A stretch of 64,000 bases of DNA, taken from Streptomyces sp. ISL-10 (lineage in GTDB: Bacteria > Actinomycetota > Actinomycetes > Streptomycetales > Streptomycetaceae). The translations under genes and the position numbers were made by a program. Location of the stretch: NCBI RefSeq assembly GCF_018614575.1, contig NZ_JAGGOJ010000010.1, positions 186,001 to 250,000 on the forward strand, in the 5' to 3' direction. Positions 43,521-52,289 of this stretch are shown piece after piece (the first letter of the stretch is position 1; every line of letters begins with the position of its first letter). The notes beneath the pieces are model-generated. The model saw nothing but the letters and a program-made list of their open reading frames with translations. It was not told the origin of the DNA and searched no databases.

Positions 43521-44261
43521 TCAGTCGTCGCCCCGCTCGGCACCCGGTGGACGGATGCCGGCCAGGTGCTCGGCGAGCGCGTGGAAGACGAAGACATTCG
43601 GGATTCCGGATGCCACGGTGCCCAGCAACTGCCACCGGCCGGCCACGCGGACGGCGACGGAACCGTGCCGGGTGTCGATCCGCTGGACCTGCGGCCATCG
43701 CATCGACATCCGTCCGGAGCCGACCTCGTCCTCGGTGATCCAGACTGGGCCGAAGGTGAGCCGAGCTCCCTGGGCGAGCGCGGCCAGGGCCTGCGGCACC
43801 TGGGCGTCGGTGACGGCCCTACGGAGCTCGGGCTCCCACACCTCCGCGTGGCCGAAGTCGCCGCCGCGCAGCACGATCCGCTCACCGTCGACGTCGTTGA
43901 GGACGTAGGCGCGGGTGATGCCCTGCGGGGACAGAGCTGTGCGTTGACGCACCACGGCGGTGTCGCTGCGGATGACGTGGATCCGTCCGTCCACGACGGC
44001 CGTGATTCCGTGCTCGAAGAAGTCCAGCCGTGCACCCGCGTTCACCCTCTTCCTGCCGATGGGACGCCGCAGTCGGCGTGCGCCCGCCGCAGCGGCCCGC
44101 GAGATGACCCGGATCGCCGCTCCCCGCCCACCGTGTGCGCTGACTCCATGCAGTGCTGCCCGATAGGTGGCGCGTCGCCTGCCGAGATGTCCCCGGCCGG
44201 CAGCTTCGGAGATCCTCGCCAGCAGCAACTCCGCGTCGCGGTCGCGGGGGGTCCCTTCCAT
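43521..44261 (-). CDS. Hypothetical protein (DUF6585-like), encoded with the regulator
   Basis: A 246-residue protein, no signal peptide. N-terminal arginine/alanine-rich helix (LLARISEAAGRGHLGRRRAT), then a beta-rich domain with LDFFEHGITAVVDGRIHVIR, VLNDVDGERIVLRGGDFGHA, LTFGPVWITEDEVGSGRMSM and VAVRVAGRWQLLGTVASGIP. The PH-like pattern and NVFVFHALAEHL end match a Streptomyces family of DUF6585-type proteins of unknown role (recalled, not searched). ATG at 44261 overlaps the TGA of the SARP gene (TGATG), so it is cotranslated. Confidence 0.6.
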   Translation of the reverse strand: MEGTPRDRDAELLLARISEAAGRGHLGRRRATYRAALHGVSAHGGRGAAIRVISRAAAAGARRLRRPIGRKRVNAGARLDFFEHGITAVVDGRIHVIRSDTAVVRQRTALSPQGITRAYVLNDVDGERIVLRGGDFGHAEVWEPELRRAVTDAQVPQALAALAQGARLTFGPVWITEDEVGSGRMSMRWPQVQRIDTRHGSVAVRVAGRWQLLGTVASGIPNVFVFHALAEHLAGIRPPGAERGDD

Positions 44262-45343
44262 CACGCCACACCCGCCAGGCCGGGGCCGGGACTTACGTCG
44301 TCCTCACGCAGGATCGCCCACCGTGCCCGCCGCAGCAGTTCGCCCGGGGCCACCCCCAGATCGTCGGCGAGCCGCCTGCGGGTGCGGTCGAAGACGACCA
44401 TCGCCTCGGCGCGCCGACCGCCGCGCTGCAGCGCGCGCATCAGCAGCGCGGCGACCGGTTCGTTCAGCGGCTCTTCCAGGGCCAGGGCGGACAGTTCGGC
44501 GATCGCCTCGGCGACTCGGCCGAGCCTCAGCTCCCAGTCCGCCTTCCGCTGCGCCAGGGTGACCCTGCGCTCGGCGAGCCGCAGCCGCTCCAACTCGGCC
44601 AAGGGGCCGGGCAGACCGGCCAAGGGCTCGCCACGGAAGAGATCCAGCGCCCGGGCGCACAGCCGCACCGACTCCGACAGGTCACCGGCCCGCTCGGCAG
44701 CTCCGGCCGCGGTGACGAGTTCCTCCACGCACGCCACGTCCACCTCGACCACACCGCGAACCAGCCCGTAGCCGTACCGGTCGCGCCTGATCACCGGGTT
44801 CGGGCACTCCCCGAGACGCAGGCTCTTGCGCAGCCGGTACACATAGACCGGTACGACGTTGCCGCCCGGCGACTCCATCCCCCATACGCCGTCCAGCAGT
44901 TCCTGCCGGCTGACCGACCGGTCAGGGCTCAGCGCCAGCGCCGCCAGCACTGCCTGCTGCCGGACCGGGCCGACGTCCACGGGCCGCCCGGCGAGCCACG
45001 CCCGCAAAGGCCCGAGCAGGGAGACCCGAAGCCATGGACCGGGTGCGGGGTCAGTCTGCCGACGGACAGTGATCTCGGGTGCCACCGCCTGCCTGCGCGG
45101 ACCCTGTCCGGGCACGACCAGACCGCAGTCGAAGGCATGCACGATGGCAGCGGTCCGGTCAGGCAGTCCCAACTTCACCAGGATGCACCGTAGTTGTTCC
45201 GCCACCACATGTTCCGGAAGCGCGAGCCCGTCGGCGATCTCGGCGTCCCCCAGGCCGCATCCGAGTGCGTAGAGCACCTCTCGCTCGCGAAAGGTGAGGG
45301 CAGCGACGCTCGGGCTTCCCTGGAGTGCGGTTGTCGTCGGCAT
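44261..45343 (-). CDS. LuxR-HTH/SARP/BTAD fusion regulator
   Basis: A 360-residue transcription factor. Residues about 14-75 are a LuxR-like helix-turn-helix (LTFREREVLYALGCGLGDAE ... ADGLALPEHVVAEQLRCILV). Residues about 105-195 are an OmpR-type winged helix as in SARPs (LLGPLRAWLAGRPVDVGPVR, VLAALALSPDRSVSRQELLD, VYVYRLRKSLR). Residues about 205-345 are a bacterial transcriptional activation domain with TPR-like repeats (EELVTAAGAAERAGDLSESV, LAERRVTLAQRKADWELRLG, AEAMVVFDRTRRRLADDLGV). SARPs activate secondary-metabolite operons by binding tandem repeats; a GerE-type HTH in front is unusual. It is divergent from the NACHT gene with a 9-bp tandem repeat in the promoter region. Confidence 0.88.
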   Translation of the reverse strand: MPTTTALQGSPSVAALTFREREVLYALGCGLGDAEIADGLALPEHVVAEQLRCILVKLGLPDRTAAIVHAFDCGLVVPGQGPRRQAVAPEITVRRQTDPAPGPWLRVSLLGPLRAWLAGRPVDVGPVRQQAVLAALALSPDRSVSRQELLDGVWGMESPGGNVVPVYVYRLRKSLRLGECPNPVIRRDRYGYGLVRGVVEVDVACVEELVTAAGAAERAGDLSESVRLCARALDLFRGEPLAGLPGPLAELERLRLAERRVTLAQRKADWELRLGRVAEAIAELSALALEEPLNEPVAALLMRALQRGGRRAEAMVVFDRTRRRLADDLGVAPGELLRRARWAILREDDVSPGPGLAGVA

Positions 45344-45369
45344 GGCGGTTCCCCGTTCTCCGGACCGGT

Positions 45370-45414
45370 TCGATCCACTCGATCCGGTCGATCCCGTCGA
45401 TGCCGTCGACGGTC
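45370..45414. promoter_or_regulatory. Tandem 9-bp repeats upstream of the SARP-type gene
   Basis: Five consecutive units, tcgatccac, tcgatccgg, tcgatcccg, tcgatgccg, tcgacggtc, occupy 45370-45414, ending about 26 bases before the regulator's start on its strand. SARP-family proteins bind direct repeats, so this may be a binding region, though SARP repeats usually have an 11-bp period. Confidence 0.5.
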
Positions 45415-45528
45415 GCCGAGGTGGAGGAAACGTGGACAGGCCATTGAGGCGGTCATATGTGGCCGGTGACCGCGCTAGAGTCCCTCACCTGCGAAAAGTT
45501 GACATCTTGGGGGGAAGGGCCGTGACTT

Positions 45529-47934
45529 GTGGCCAGTGAGTTCGGTGAGGTGCTGCGGCGGCTGCGGGTCCAGGCGGGGATGACCCAGGAGGAGTTGGAG
45601 AGGCGTTCCGGGGTGAGCGTGCGCACCATCCGCGGTCTGGAGACCGGCAAGCGCCCCAACCCGCGCATGACGACGGTGCAGGAGCTGGCCAAAGCGCTGC
45701 CGCTACGGCCCAAGGAGCGCGAGGAGTTACTGAGCGCCGCCGTCCCCCGGAACGCGGACGACGGCCGACCAGGCGAACCCACCGACGAGCCCGCGACCGG
45801 CCGGCCGGATCCGAGGCAGCAGGCCTCGGAAGAGCCGGCTCCGGCACCGCCCGACGCGCCGACCGAACCCGCAGAGCAACTCGCGAAGCAGGTGGCCGCA
45901 CGCTGGCGGCGCGAAGAGGAACAACGCCAGGTCCAAGACCCGTTCCCACTCCCCGTCCGCTGGCGGACAGCCCCCGAGACACTGACCGACCACTGGGCCA
46001 ACATCCTGCGACTCCCCGCGCGAGCCACGGCCGACCCCCTCGACCTGGACGGCCAACTGCACGAGGTCACCGACACCTACCGGCGCATCCCCTCCGGACG
46101 GCTGGTGGTACTGGGCAGATCCGGCTCGGGAAAGACGATCCTGGCCCTGCGCTTCGTCCTCGACCACCTGAAATCGCGCAGCCCGCAGGAACCCGTGCCG
46201 GTGATCTTCAGCATCGGCGCCTGGAATCCCACCACCATCACCCTGCGCGACTGGCTGACCGCCCAACTGACTCGCGATCACCCCGGCTACGCCGCACGGG
46301 GCCCCGGCAGGGAAAGCCTGGCCTCCGCCCTGGTCGAGTCCGGCCGCATCCTCCCCGTGCTCGACGGCTTCGACGAGATGGCCGACGGACTGCGCCGCCC
46401 CGCGCTGGAAGCCCTCAACGCCACCACCCTCCCCCTCCTGCTCACCAGCCGCCCCGCCGAATACGCCGCCGCGGTCGCCGAAACCGATGTGCTGACCTCC
46501 GCCGCCGCGATCGAACTCACCGACCTCACCGTCGACGACCTGGCCGACTACCTGCCCCGCACCACCCGCAAAACCGGCCGCGCGAACCCCAGCGCGAACG
46601 CCTGGGACCCCGTACTGACCGAACTGCGCGAACAGTCGCAGGAACAATCCACGTCCCCCCTCGCCACGGTCCTGACGACCCCGCTGATGGTCGCGCTCGC
46701 CCGCACCATCTACAGCGACACCCCCGACCACGATCCGGCCTCGCTCCTCGACACCAAGCGATTCGGCAGCCCGGAGAAGTTGGAAGACCACCTGCTGGAC
46801 AACTTCATCCCCACCGTCTACCGCCACCGGCTCCACCGGAGTTCGGCCGGCAGGCCACACCGCGGCTTCGACCCCGAACGCGCCCGGCACTGGCTCGGCT
46901 ACCTCGCCCACCACCTGACCCGGCTCAAGACACCCGACCTCGCCTGGTGGCGACTCGGCAACGGCATGCGCCGCTCCACCCGCACGCTCGTCACCGCCCT
47001 CGTGACCGGACTGGCCATCGGCCTCGTCGACGGCACCGTCAGCGCCGCCTTCCACGGCTCGTTCACGGGCGCCACCGTGGACGGGATGCTCGTCGGGTTC
47101 CTTGCCGGCCTCATGTTCGGGCTCGTCCACTGGTTCACGTACTCGGTCAAGGGCAAGCATGTCAGGCCGTCCGCCGTGCGCCTGCGGATCCGCGGCAGAC
47201 CAGGGCCCATCACATGGACGACCGGCCCCCGACTGGTGATCGGAACACTGGGCGGGGCGATCTTCGGCTTCGCCTACGGATTCGTGGTCGGCATGGTGCA
47301 CGCGTACGCCTGGAAAGCCGGACTTTCGACCGGGCTGCACATCGCGATCGTCGACGGGACCGTCTACGGCCTGGTCTTCGGCGCCGGTGCCGGACTGACC
47401 TTCTGCCTCCTCGGCCTGCTCGAAACCCCGCTCGACCTCGACTCCGCAGTCAACCCACGCAGCCTCCTGAACACCAACCGCGGCACCGTGATCACCCAAC
47501 TGCTGGTGTGGGCACCCGCCTTCGGCGCAGTGGTCGGATTCGGCAGCGAAGCAGCGGTCGACCTCCTGCAAGGGCCACTGGGCCCACTCGTCTGGCCGCC
47601 CGACGCCAGCCTCGTGCTCGGCATCATCAGTGGCCTCGGCGCCGCTCTCGGCTACGCCCTCACGCTGACCGCCTGGGGCCAGTGGCTCGTCCTCACCCGC
47701 ATCTGGCTGCCGTTGACCGGACGTCTGCCCTGGGCGGTGACCACGTTCCTGGAGGACGCCTACCAGCGCGGCGTACTGCGCCAGGCCGGCGCGGTCTACC
47801 AGTTCCGCCACGCCCGCCTGCAACACCACCTCGCCCACGCTCACCGAACACTCCACGCTCCCGGCCGGCCGGGCCGTCGCAGCGAGCGCCCCCAACGCCT
47901 CGGGTTTCACGACGATTTCATCGCTCCTCCCTAG
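45529..47934 (+). CDS. XRE-HTH/NACHT ATPase with membrane domain
   Basis: An 801-residue protein. Residues 1-70 are an XRE DNA-binding domain (LRVQAGMTQEELERRSGVSV, RTIRGLETG). Residues 75-130 are a Pro/Glu linker. Residues about 165-440 are a NACHT-type STAND NTPase: Walker A GRSGSGKT (196-203), Walker B ILPVLDGFDEM (274-284), LLLTSRP (about 310). Residues about 470-690 carry several membrane segments (ALVTGLAIGLVDGTVSAAFH, GMLVGFLAGLMFGLVHW, LGIISGLGAALGYALTLTAW). The GTG at 45529 is divergent from the SARP gene. STAND NTPases of this kind act as signal-switches, some in antiphage immunity; a membrane effector fused to an XRE domain is unusual. Role here unknown. Confidence 0.85.
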   Translation: MASEFGEVLRRLRVQAGMTQEELERRSGVSVRTIRGLETGKRPNPRMTTVQELAKALPLRPKEREELLSAAVPRNADDGRPGEPTDEPATGRPDPRQQASEEPAPAPPDAPTEPAEQLAKQVAARWRREEEQRQVQDPFPLPVRWRTAPETLTDHWANILRLPARATADPLDLDGQLHEVTDTYRRIPSGRLVVLGRSGSGKTILALRFVLDHLKSRSPQEPVPVIFSIGAWNPTTITLRDWLTAQLTRDHPGYAARGPGRESLASALVESGRILPVLDGFDEMADGLRRPALEALNATTLPLLLTSRPAEYAAAVAETDVLTSAAAIELTDLTVDDLADYLPRTTRKTGRANPSANAWDPVLTELREQSQEQSTSPLATVLTTPLMVALARTIYSDTPDHDPASLLDTKRFGSPEKLEDHLLDNFIPTVYRHRLHRSSAGRPHRGFDPERARHWLGYLAHHLTRLKTPDLAWWRLGNGMRRSTRTLVTALVTGLAIGLVDGTVSAAFHGSFTGATVDGMLVGFLAGLMFGLVHWFTYSVKGKHVRPSAVRLRIRGRPGPITWTTGPRLVIGTLGGAIFGFAYGFVVGMVHAYAWKAGLSTGLHIAIVDGTVYGLVFGAGAGLTFCLLGLLETPLDLDSAVNPRSLLNTNRGTVITQLLVWAPAFGAVVGFGSEAAVDLLQGPLGPLVWPPDASLVLGIISGLGAALGYALTLTAWGQWLVLTRIWLPLTGRLPWAVTTFLEDAYQRGVLRQAGAVYQFRHARLQHHLAHAHRTLHAPGRPGRRSERPQRLGFHDDFIAPP

Positions 47935-47989
47935 CGTCTGGCACCACAGCACCAGCCAGAAACTGCCATCGGACCCAGGGGGACACCCA

Positions 47990-48748
47990 ATGCCGAACAC
48001 CAACCGACTCATGCGCCGCGCCAAAACCGTGGCCCTCGCGGCGGCAATGACGGCCGCCGCCGCCCTCACACCCACCGCCGCGCACGCCGACGAGCCCCCT
48101 CGCCACTACTACATCGAACTCGGCGGCACCGGCTCCGCGGCAGACGCGCCCGGGTGCACCAGGACGTACTACTACGCCAACCAGCACCTGGACGGCGGAA
48201 TCCCCGTCCCCGTCTGCTACCCGGCCAGCGCCGGCCCCTGGCTCAACGGCCAGAACACGCCGGACGTGGCCGCGCCGAGCTACGACAGCAGCGTCAAGCA
48301 GGGATACGACAACCTCCTGGCCGCCGCCGAGGAAACCCACCGCAAGGACCCGGCCGCACGCCTCACGATCGTCGGCTACTCCCAGGGCGCGCAGGCCGCC
48401 GACCACGTTCTGGAGACAATCGCCAACGGCGGCTCCGACATCCCGCGGGAACTGGTCAACGGCATGCTGTACGCCGACCCGAAGCAGCCTGACACCGGCC
48501 TGTGGGCCAAGGTCCCCAAGGGCTTGGGCGCCCTCGGCTTCACCTCCACCGGCCCTGGCCCCAAGGAGTTCCCGGGCGTCCCGGTCGCCCGCTTCTGCAT
48601 CCGCGGCGACATGGCATGCGATGCCACGTCGCCCGTAGCCGCCTTCGACTTCTTCCTCACCGACAAGCACAGGCGCTACGCGAATGACGGAGACGTCATG
48701 ACCCAGACCCTCGCCAACGACGGCGCCGACGGAATCTTCTGGTACTAG
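47990..48748 (+). CDS. Secreted cutinase/PE-PPE-like serine hydrolase
   Basis: A 252-residue exported alpha/beta-hydrolase: signal peptide MRRAKTVALAAAMTAAAALT with AHA cleavage, mature YYIELGGTGSAADAPGC, ASAGPWLNGQNTPDVAAPSY, nucleophile elbow TIVGYSQGAQAADHVL (Ser in GYSQG), LVNGMLYADPKQPDTGL and a C-terminal Asp/His region (DFFLTDKHRRYANDG). Similar proteins are cutinases or PE-PPE-type esterases that cleave lipid or polymer esters outside the cell. It starts 55 bases after the NACHT gene on the same strand. A terminator hairpin follows. Confidence 0.88.
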   Translation: MPNTNRLMRRAKTVALAAAMTAAAALTPTAAHADEPPRHYYIELGGTGSAADAPGCTRTYYYANQHLDGGIPVPVCYPASAGPWLNGQNTPDVAAPSYDSSVKQGYDNLLAAAEETHRKDPAARLTIVGYSQGAQAADHVLETIANGGSDIPRELVNGMLYADPKQPDTGLWAKVPKGLGALGFTSTGPGPKEFPGVPVARFCIRGDMACDATSPVAAFDFFLTDKHRRYANDGDVMTQTLANDGADGIFWY

Positions 48749-48776
48749 TCTCTGGTACTGGCCTCGATCTTTCGTG

Positions 48777-48807
48777 ACGGCCCGTCGGTTCCTCCGGCGG
48801 GCCGTTT
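48777..48807. terminator. Hairpin terminator with T-run
   Basis: Arms acggcccg (48777-48784) and cgggccgt (48798-48805), then TTT, 28 bases after the stop of the hydrolase gene. Confidence 0.6.
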
Positions 48808-49347
48808 CCGTTGCTTGGGCCTGTCCACCGCCTGGAGGCCGGCCGGCCGCACGGCGGGGGTGCGCGGACGCACAACCGCCGGTCGGTCAGCCCCACATCC
48901 CGAAACCGAGCTCTTCGAAGAACGTGCTCCCCTTCCCGTCCTCGCCGGTCAACGGAGTGCCCTCGCCAAAGCCGGCCGGGCGTCGGTCGGCCCCGGCGGC
49001 CGGCCTGGAGGGCTCGTGCCCGCTCGGCGGCACGCAGCACCGGGCAGGCCGATCAGCGTACAGCGTACGCAGTGATGCGCAGCGATGCGCCTCGCTTGCT
49101 CCGAAGCAGGTGTGACCGAGCCGCCGCGCAGTGTGAACCGGTCCCCCGGTGCCGGACGGCGTGCCGTCGCCTCCTTGTCGGCGTAACGTCCCCAGTGGGA
49201 CGGGGCCTGTGCACCCCCCGCTCCGCGGGGTGGACGAGCGGCGCCGGTGCGACCCGCCGGTGCTAGGTCACCGCTTGTGGCGCCCGGGCCGGCGCACCCG
49301 GTGGACCACCCGCCCCGGACAACGCTCCGCGCCGCTGGAGGTGTCTC
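48808..49347. other. Intergenic upstream of the PP2C gene
   Basis: 540 bp with open frames but no recognisable protein. It carries the promoter of the phosphatase gene; I could not assign -35/-10 boxes. Confidence 0.3.
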
Positions 49348-51486
49348 GTGACCAGCACGGGTGGTCCGGCCACCTTCACCAAAGGGGTGGATGCCGCTGT
49401 CGCGGAGACGGTGCACAGAACCGGTGCCACCATCGGTGCCCTGTACGTGTGCGCGCCGGATGAGGCGGTGCTGTTGCTGGAAGTGCTGTGCGGGGCACCG
49501 GCCGACTTCGCCGCCCCGTGGGCAAGGGTCCCGGTGGCCTCTCCCGCCCCCGTGGCCGACGCCGTACGCGATGGCCGCCTCGTCTGGGTGGGCAGTCAGG
49601 AGGAGATGGCCCGCGCCTACCCGCGTACGGCGGTTGCCCTGCCGTACCCCTGCGCGGTGGCCGCCGCCCCCGTCACCGGCACACGGCGGTGGGGGTCGCT
49701 GCTGTTGATCTGGCCCGCCACCCGCCCGCCCCATATGAGCCGGCGGGAGCAGGGCCACATCGCTTCCAGTTGCCGAAGACTGGCCCGGCTCCTGGAGGAA
49801 GCCGTGGAGTCCGGGCAGGGACCGGTCCCCGGTGCACAGCCCCGCGTACTCCCCGTCGCCTCCGGCATTCGGGCCGGGCGACCGGCACCGGCCGCCGCCG
49901 ACTTCGCCGAGCGGCTGCCCGGCGGATCCTGCGCACTGGACCTGGAAGGCCGTATCACCTTCCTCACCTCGGGGGGCGCCGAACTGCTGGACCGCGACGC
50001 CGATCAGCTGCTGGGCACCCTGCCCTGGCAGTCGCTGCCCTGGCTCGACGATCCCACGTACGAAGACCGCTACCGGGCCGCCGTGATCAGCCGCGAACCC
50101 GTGATGTTCACCGCCTGCCGACCGCCGGACCAGTGGCTGGACTTCCACCTCTATCCGGACGCCAGTGGCATCAGCATCCGCATCGTTCCCACCGGCGCGC
50201 AACCCCCGTCCTCCCCTGCGCCGCGGTGGTCCGCGCACACCGCCGCCGCACCGGCCCGTGCGGGGCAGCTCTACCAACTGATGCACCTGGCGGCCACGCT
50301 GACCGAGGCGGTCGGTGTGCAGGACGTCGTCGATCTCGTGGCCGACCAGATCATGCCCGCCTTCGGTGCCCAGGGTCTGGTCCTGTCCACCGCCGACGCC
50401 GGCCGGCTGCGGATCACGGGGCACCGCGGGTATCCGGCTCAGGTCATCGAGCGCCTCGACGGCCTGCCGATCGACACGCACTTCACCCCGGCCGGGCAGG
50501 CGCTCACCAGTGGCATCCCTTCGTTCTTCGCCACCGCGCAGGAGATGCGGCGGATCTACCCCGAGGCGCAGACGATCAGCGGCAAGCAGGCCTGGGCCTT
50601 CCTGCCCCTGATCATCTCCGGCCGCCCGGTGGGCTGCTGCATCCTGTCGTACGAACATCCGCACACGTTCTCTGCCGAAGAACGCGCCGTCATGTCCTCG
50701 CTCGCCGGGCTCATCGCGCAGGCCCTGGACCGCGCCCATCTGTACGACACCAAGCACCAGCTCGCCCACGGCCTCCAGCAGGCGCTGCTGCCGCACACAC
50801 TTCCCGAGGTCGCCGGGCTGAACGTCGCCGCCCGCTACCTGCCGGCGACCCGCGGCATGGACATCGGCGGCGATTTCTACGACGTGATCCGGCTCGGCGA
50901 CACCGCTGCCGCGGCCGTCATCGGGGACGTCCAGGGCCACAACGTCGCTGCGGCCGCCCTGATGGGACAGGTCCGCACCGGCGTCCACGCCCACGCCACC
51001 CTCGGCTCGTCCCCCGACGAAGTCCTCTCCCGCACCAACCGGCTCCTGAGCGATCTCGACCCCGGCCTGTTCACCAGCTGCCTCTACGCCCACATCGACT
51101 TCGCCCGGCACCGGGTTCAGCTCGCCAGTGCGGGCCACCCGCCACCGCTGCTGCGCCTGCCCGGCCACCGGACGCTGCCTGTCTCCGTCACCCCCGGCCC
51201 GCTGTTGGGCATCGTCCCCCGCGCGAGCTACCCCGTCACCGAGATCCCGCTCGTCCCGGGACTGCTGCTCGCCTTCTACACCGACGGTCTCGTCGAAGCG
51301 CCGGGGACCGACCTCGACGACTCCATCGCACAGCTCGCGCGCCGAATCGACGACGCCGGCGAGGGGGACCTGAATCGCCTCATCGAGAGCGTGCTGCGGC
51401 AATCCGGCCCCACCCGGCAGCGCACGGACGACATCGCGCTCCTGATGCTGCAGTCCGGGAACCTCCCGTCAGACGGGCCCGCCTGA
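49348..51486 (+). CDS. PP2C/SpoIIE-type phosphatase with PAS and GAF sensor domains
   Basis: A 712-residue signalling protein. Residues about 10-155 are a GAF-like domain. Residues about 185-285 are a PAS domain (CALDLEGRITFLTSGGAELL). Residues about 308-470 are a second GAF (LAATLTEAVGVQDVVDLVAD, FGAQGLVLSTADAGRLRITG). Residues about 485-705 form the SpoIIE-like phosphatase: MDIGGDFYDVIRLGD and AAVIGDVQGHNVAAAALMGQ (metal-binding Asp), SAGHPPPLLRLPGHR, LLAFYTDGLVEAPG, RTDDIALLML. Such proteins dephosphorylate anti-sigma-factor antagonists to release stress sigma factors. GTG 49348. No anti-sigma gene is adjacent. Confidence 0.92.
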   Translation: MTSTGGPATFTKGVDAAVAETVHRTGATIGALYVCAPDEAVLLLEVLCGAPADFAAPWARVPVASPAPVADAVRDGRLVWVGSQEEMARAYPRTAVALPYPCAVAAAPVTGTRRWGSLLLIWPATRPPHMSRREQGHIASSCRRLARLLEEAVESGQGPVPGAQPRVLPVASGIRAGRPAPAAADFAERLPGGSCALDLEGRITFLTSGGAELLDRDADQLLGTLPWQSLPWLDDPTYEDRYRAAVISREPVMFTACRPPDQWLDFHLYPDASGISIRIVPTGAQPPSSPAPRWSAHTAAAPARAGQLYQLMHLAATLTEAVGVQDVVDLVADQIMPAFGAQGLVLSTADAGRLRITGHRGYPAQVIERLDGLPIDTHFTPAGQALTSGIPSFFATAQEMRRIYPEAQTISGKQAWAFLPLIISGRPVGCCILSYEHPHTFSAEERAVMSSLAGLIAQALDRAHLYDTKHQLAHGLQQALLPHTLPEVAGLNVAARYLPATRGMDIGGDFYDVIRLGDTAAAAVIGDVQGHNVAAAALMGQVRTGVHAHATLGSSPDEVLSRTNRLLSDLDPGLFTSCLYAHIDFARHRVQLASAGHPPPLLRLPGHRTLPVSVTPGPLLGIVPRASYPVTEIPLVPGLLLAFYTDGLVEAPGTDLDDSIAQLARRIDDAGEGDLNRLIESVLRQSGPTRQRTDDIALLMLQSGNLPSDGPA

Positions 51487-51701
51487 CGGCAGCCGAGTCG
51501 GACACTCACGCCCCGTGCGGGTGCGGGCACCCACGGACGGCGGCGAGCGCACCGCAGATCCGCGCGGCGGCGCGGCCTCGGACGACACCCGTGGCCGGCC
51601 CCGAGATCCCGCCCCGGGCCGGATCCGCTGTTTCGGCTCGATGCCCGTGGGCACCAGCGCTCAACAGGGACGCACCCGATACGGAAGAGGGAGTCGGCCC
51701 G

Positions 51702-52262
51702 ATGTCTACAGGAACACTTCTGGCGATCATCATTCCCATCGCAGCGGTGGTCGCCCTGATCGCACTGGCCGTGGCAATGACCATGCGGCGACGCCGTCGC
51801 CTGCGTGAACGCTTCGGCCCCGAGTACGACCGCACCGTCGAGGAAGCCGGCGGCCGGCGGGCTGCCGAACATGAACTCACTGCCCGTGAGAAGCGCCATG
51901 CGTCACTCGACATCCAGCCCCTGGCCGAGGGTGCCAGGGACCGCTACGCCCGGGAATGGGTCGGCGTGCAGGAGGAGTTCGTGGACCGGCCCGTGGATGC
52001 CGTGCACGACGCGGACCGGCTCGTGACCTCCCTCATGCACGAGCGCGGCTACCCCACCGAGGGGTACGAACAGCAGATGAGGGACCTCTCGGTCCAGCAC
52101 GGCCGCACGCTGGAGCACTACCGGGTCGCACATGAGATCAACACGCTGAGCACGGCGCAGCGCGCCACCACCGAGCAGCTGCGGGGAGCCATGGTGCACT
52201 ACCGGGCTCTGTTCGACGAGCTGCTGTCCGACGGAGATCAGGCCGGGCCCGCCCGGGCCTGA
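51702..52262 (+). CDS. Hypothetical membrane-anchored protein (SafA-like repeat pair, first copy)
   Basis: A 186-residue protein: one N-terminal membrane helix (LLAIIIPIAAVVALIALAVA), a short basic stretch (MRRRRRLRERFGPEYDRTVE), then a helical domain with RYAREWVGVQEEFVDRPVDA, VHDADRLVTSLMHERGYPTE. The latter recurs in the next gene. ATG 51702 has an AGAGGGAG upstream. This is a frequent Streptomyces hypothetical that sits with PP2C genes; function unknown. Confidence 0.75.
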   Translation: MSTGTLLAIIIPIAAVVALIALAVAMTMRRRRRLRERFGPEYDRTVEEAGGRRAAEHELTAREKRHASLDIQPLAEGARDRYAREWVGVQEEFVDRPVDAVHDADRLVTSLMHERGYPTEGYEQQMRDLSVQHGRTLEHYRVAHEINTLSTAQRATTEQLRGAMVHYRALFDELLSDGDQAGPARA

Positions 52263-52289
52263 TCCGCACGCATTCGCACGGGAGAGATC

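Noticed and set aside
45727..48075. 782-codon minus-strand frame over the NACHT gene
   Set aside because: Shadow frame: Gly/Val/Ala/Asp runs, no domains. The plus strand has XRE, Walker A and Walker B.
48949..51402. 817-codon minus-strand frame over the PP2C gene
   Set aside because: Shadow of the plus-strand gene, with no family features; the plus-strand product has PAS, GAF and PP2C motifs.
49488..52262. Plus-strand frame of 924 codons reading through the PP2C gene in another phase
   Set aside because: Arg/Pro/Gly-rich translation typical of a wrong frame in high-GC DNA; the 51702 gene is in the same phase only at its end, with its own ribosome site.
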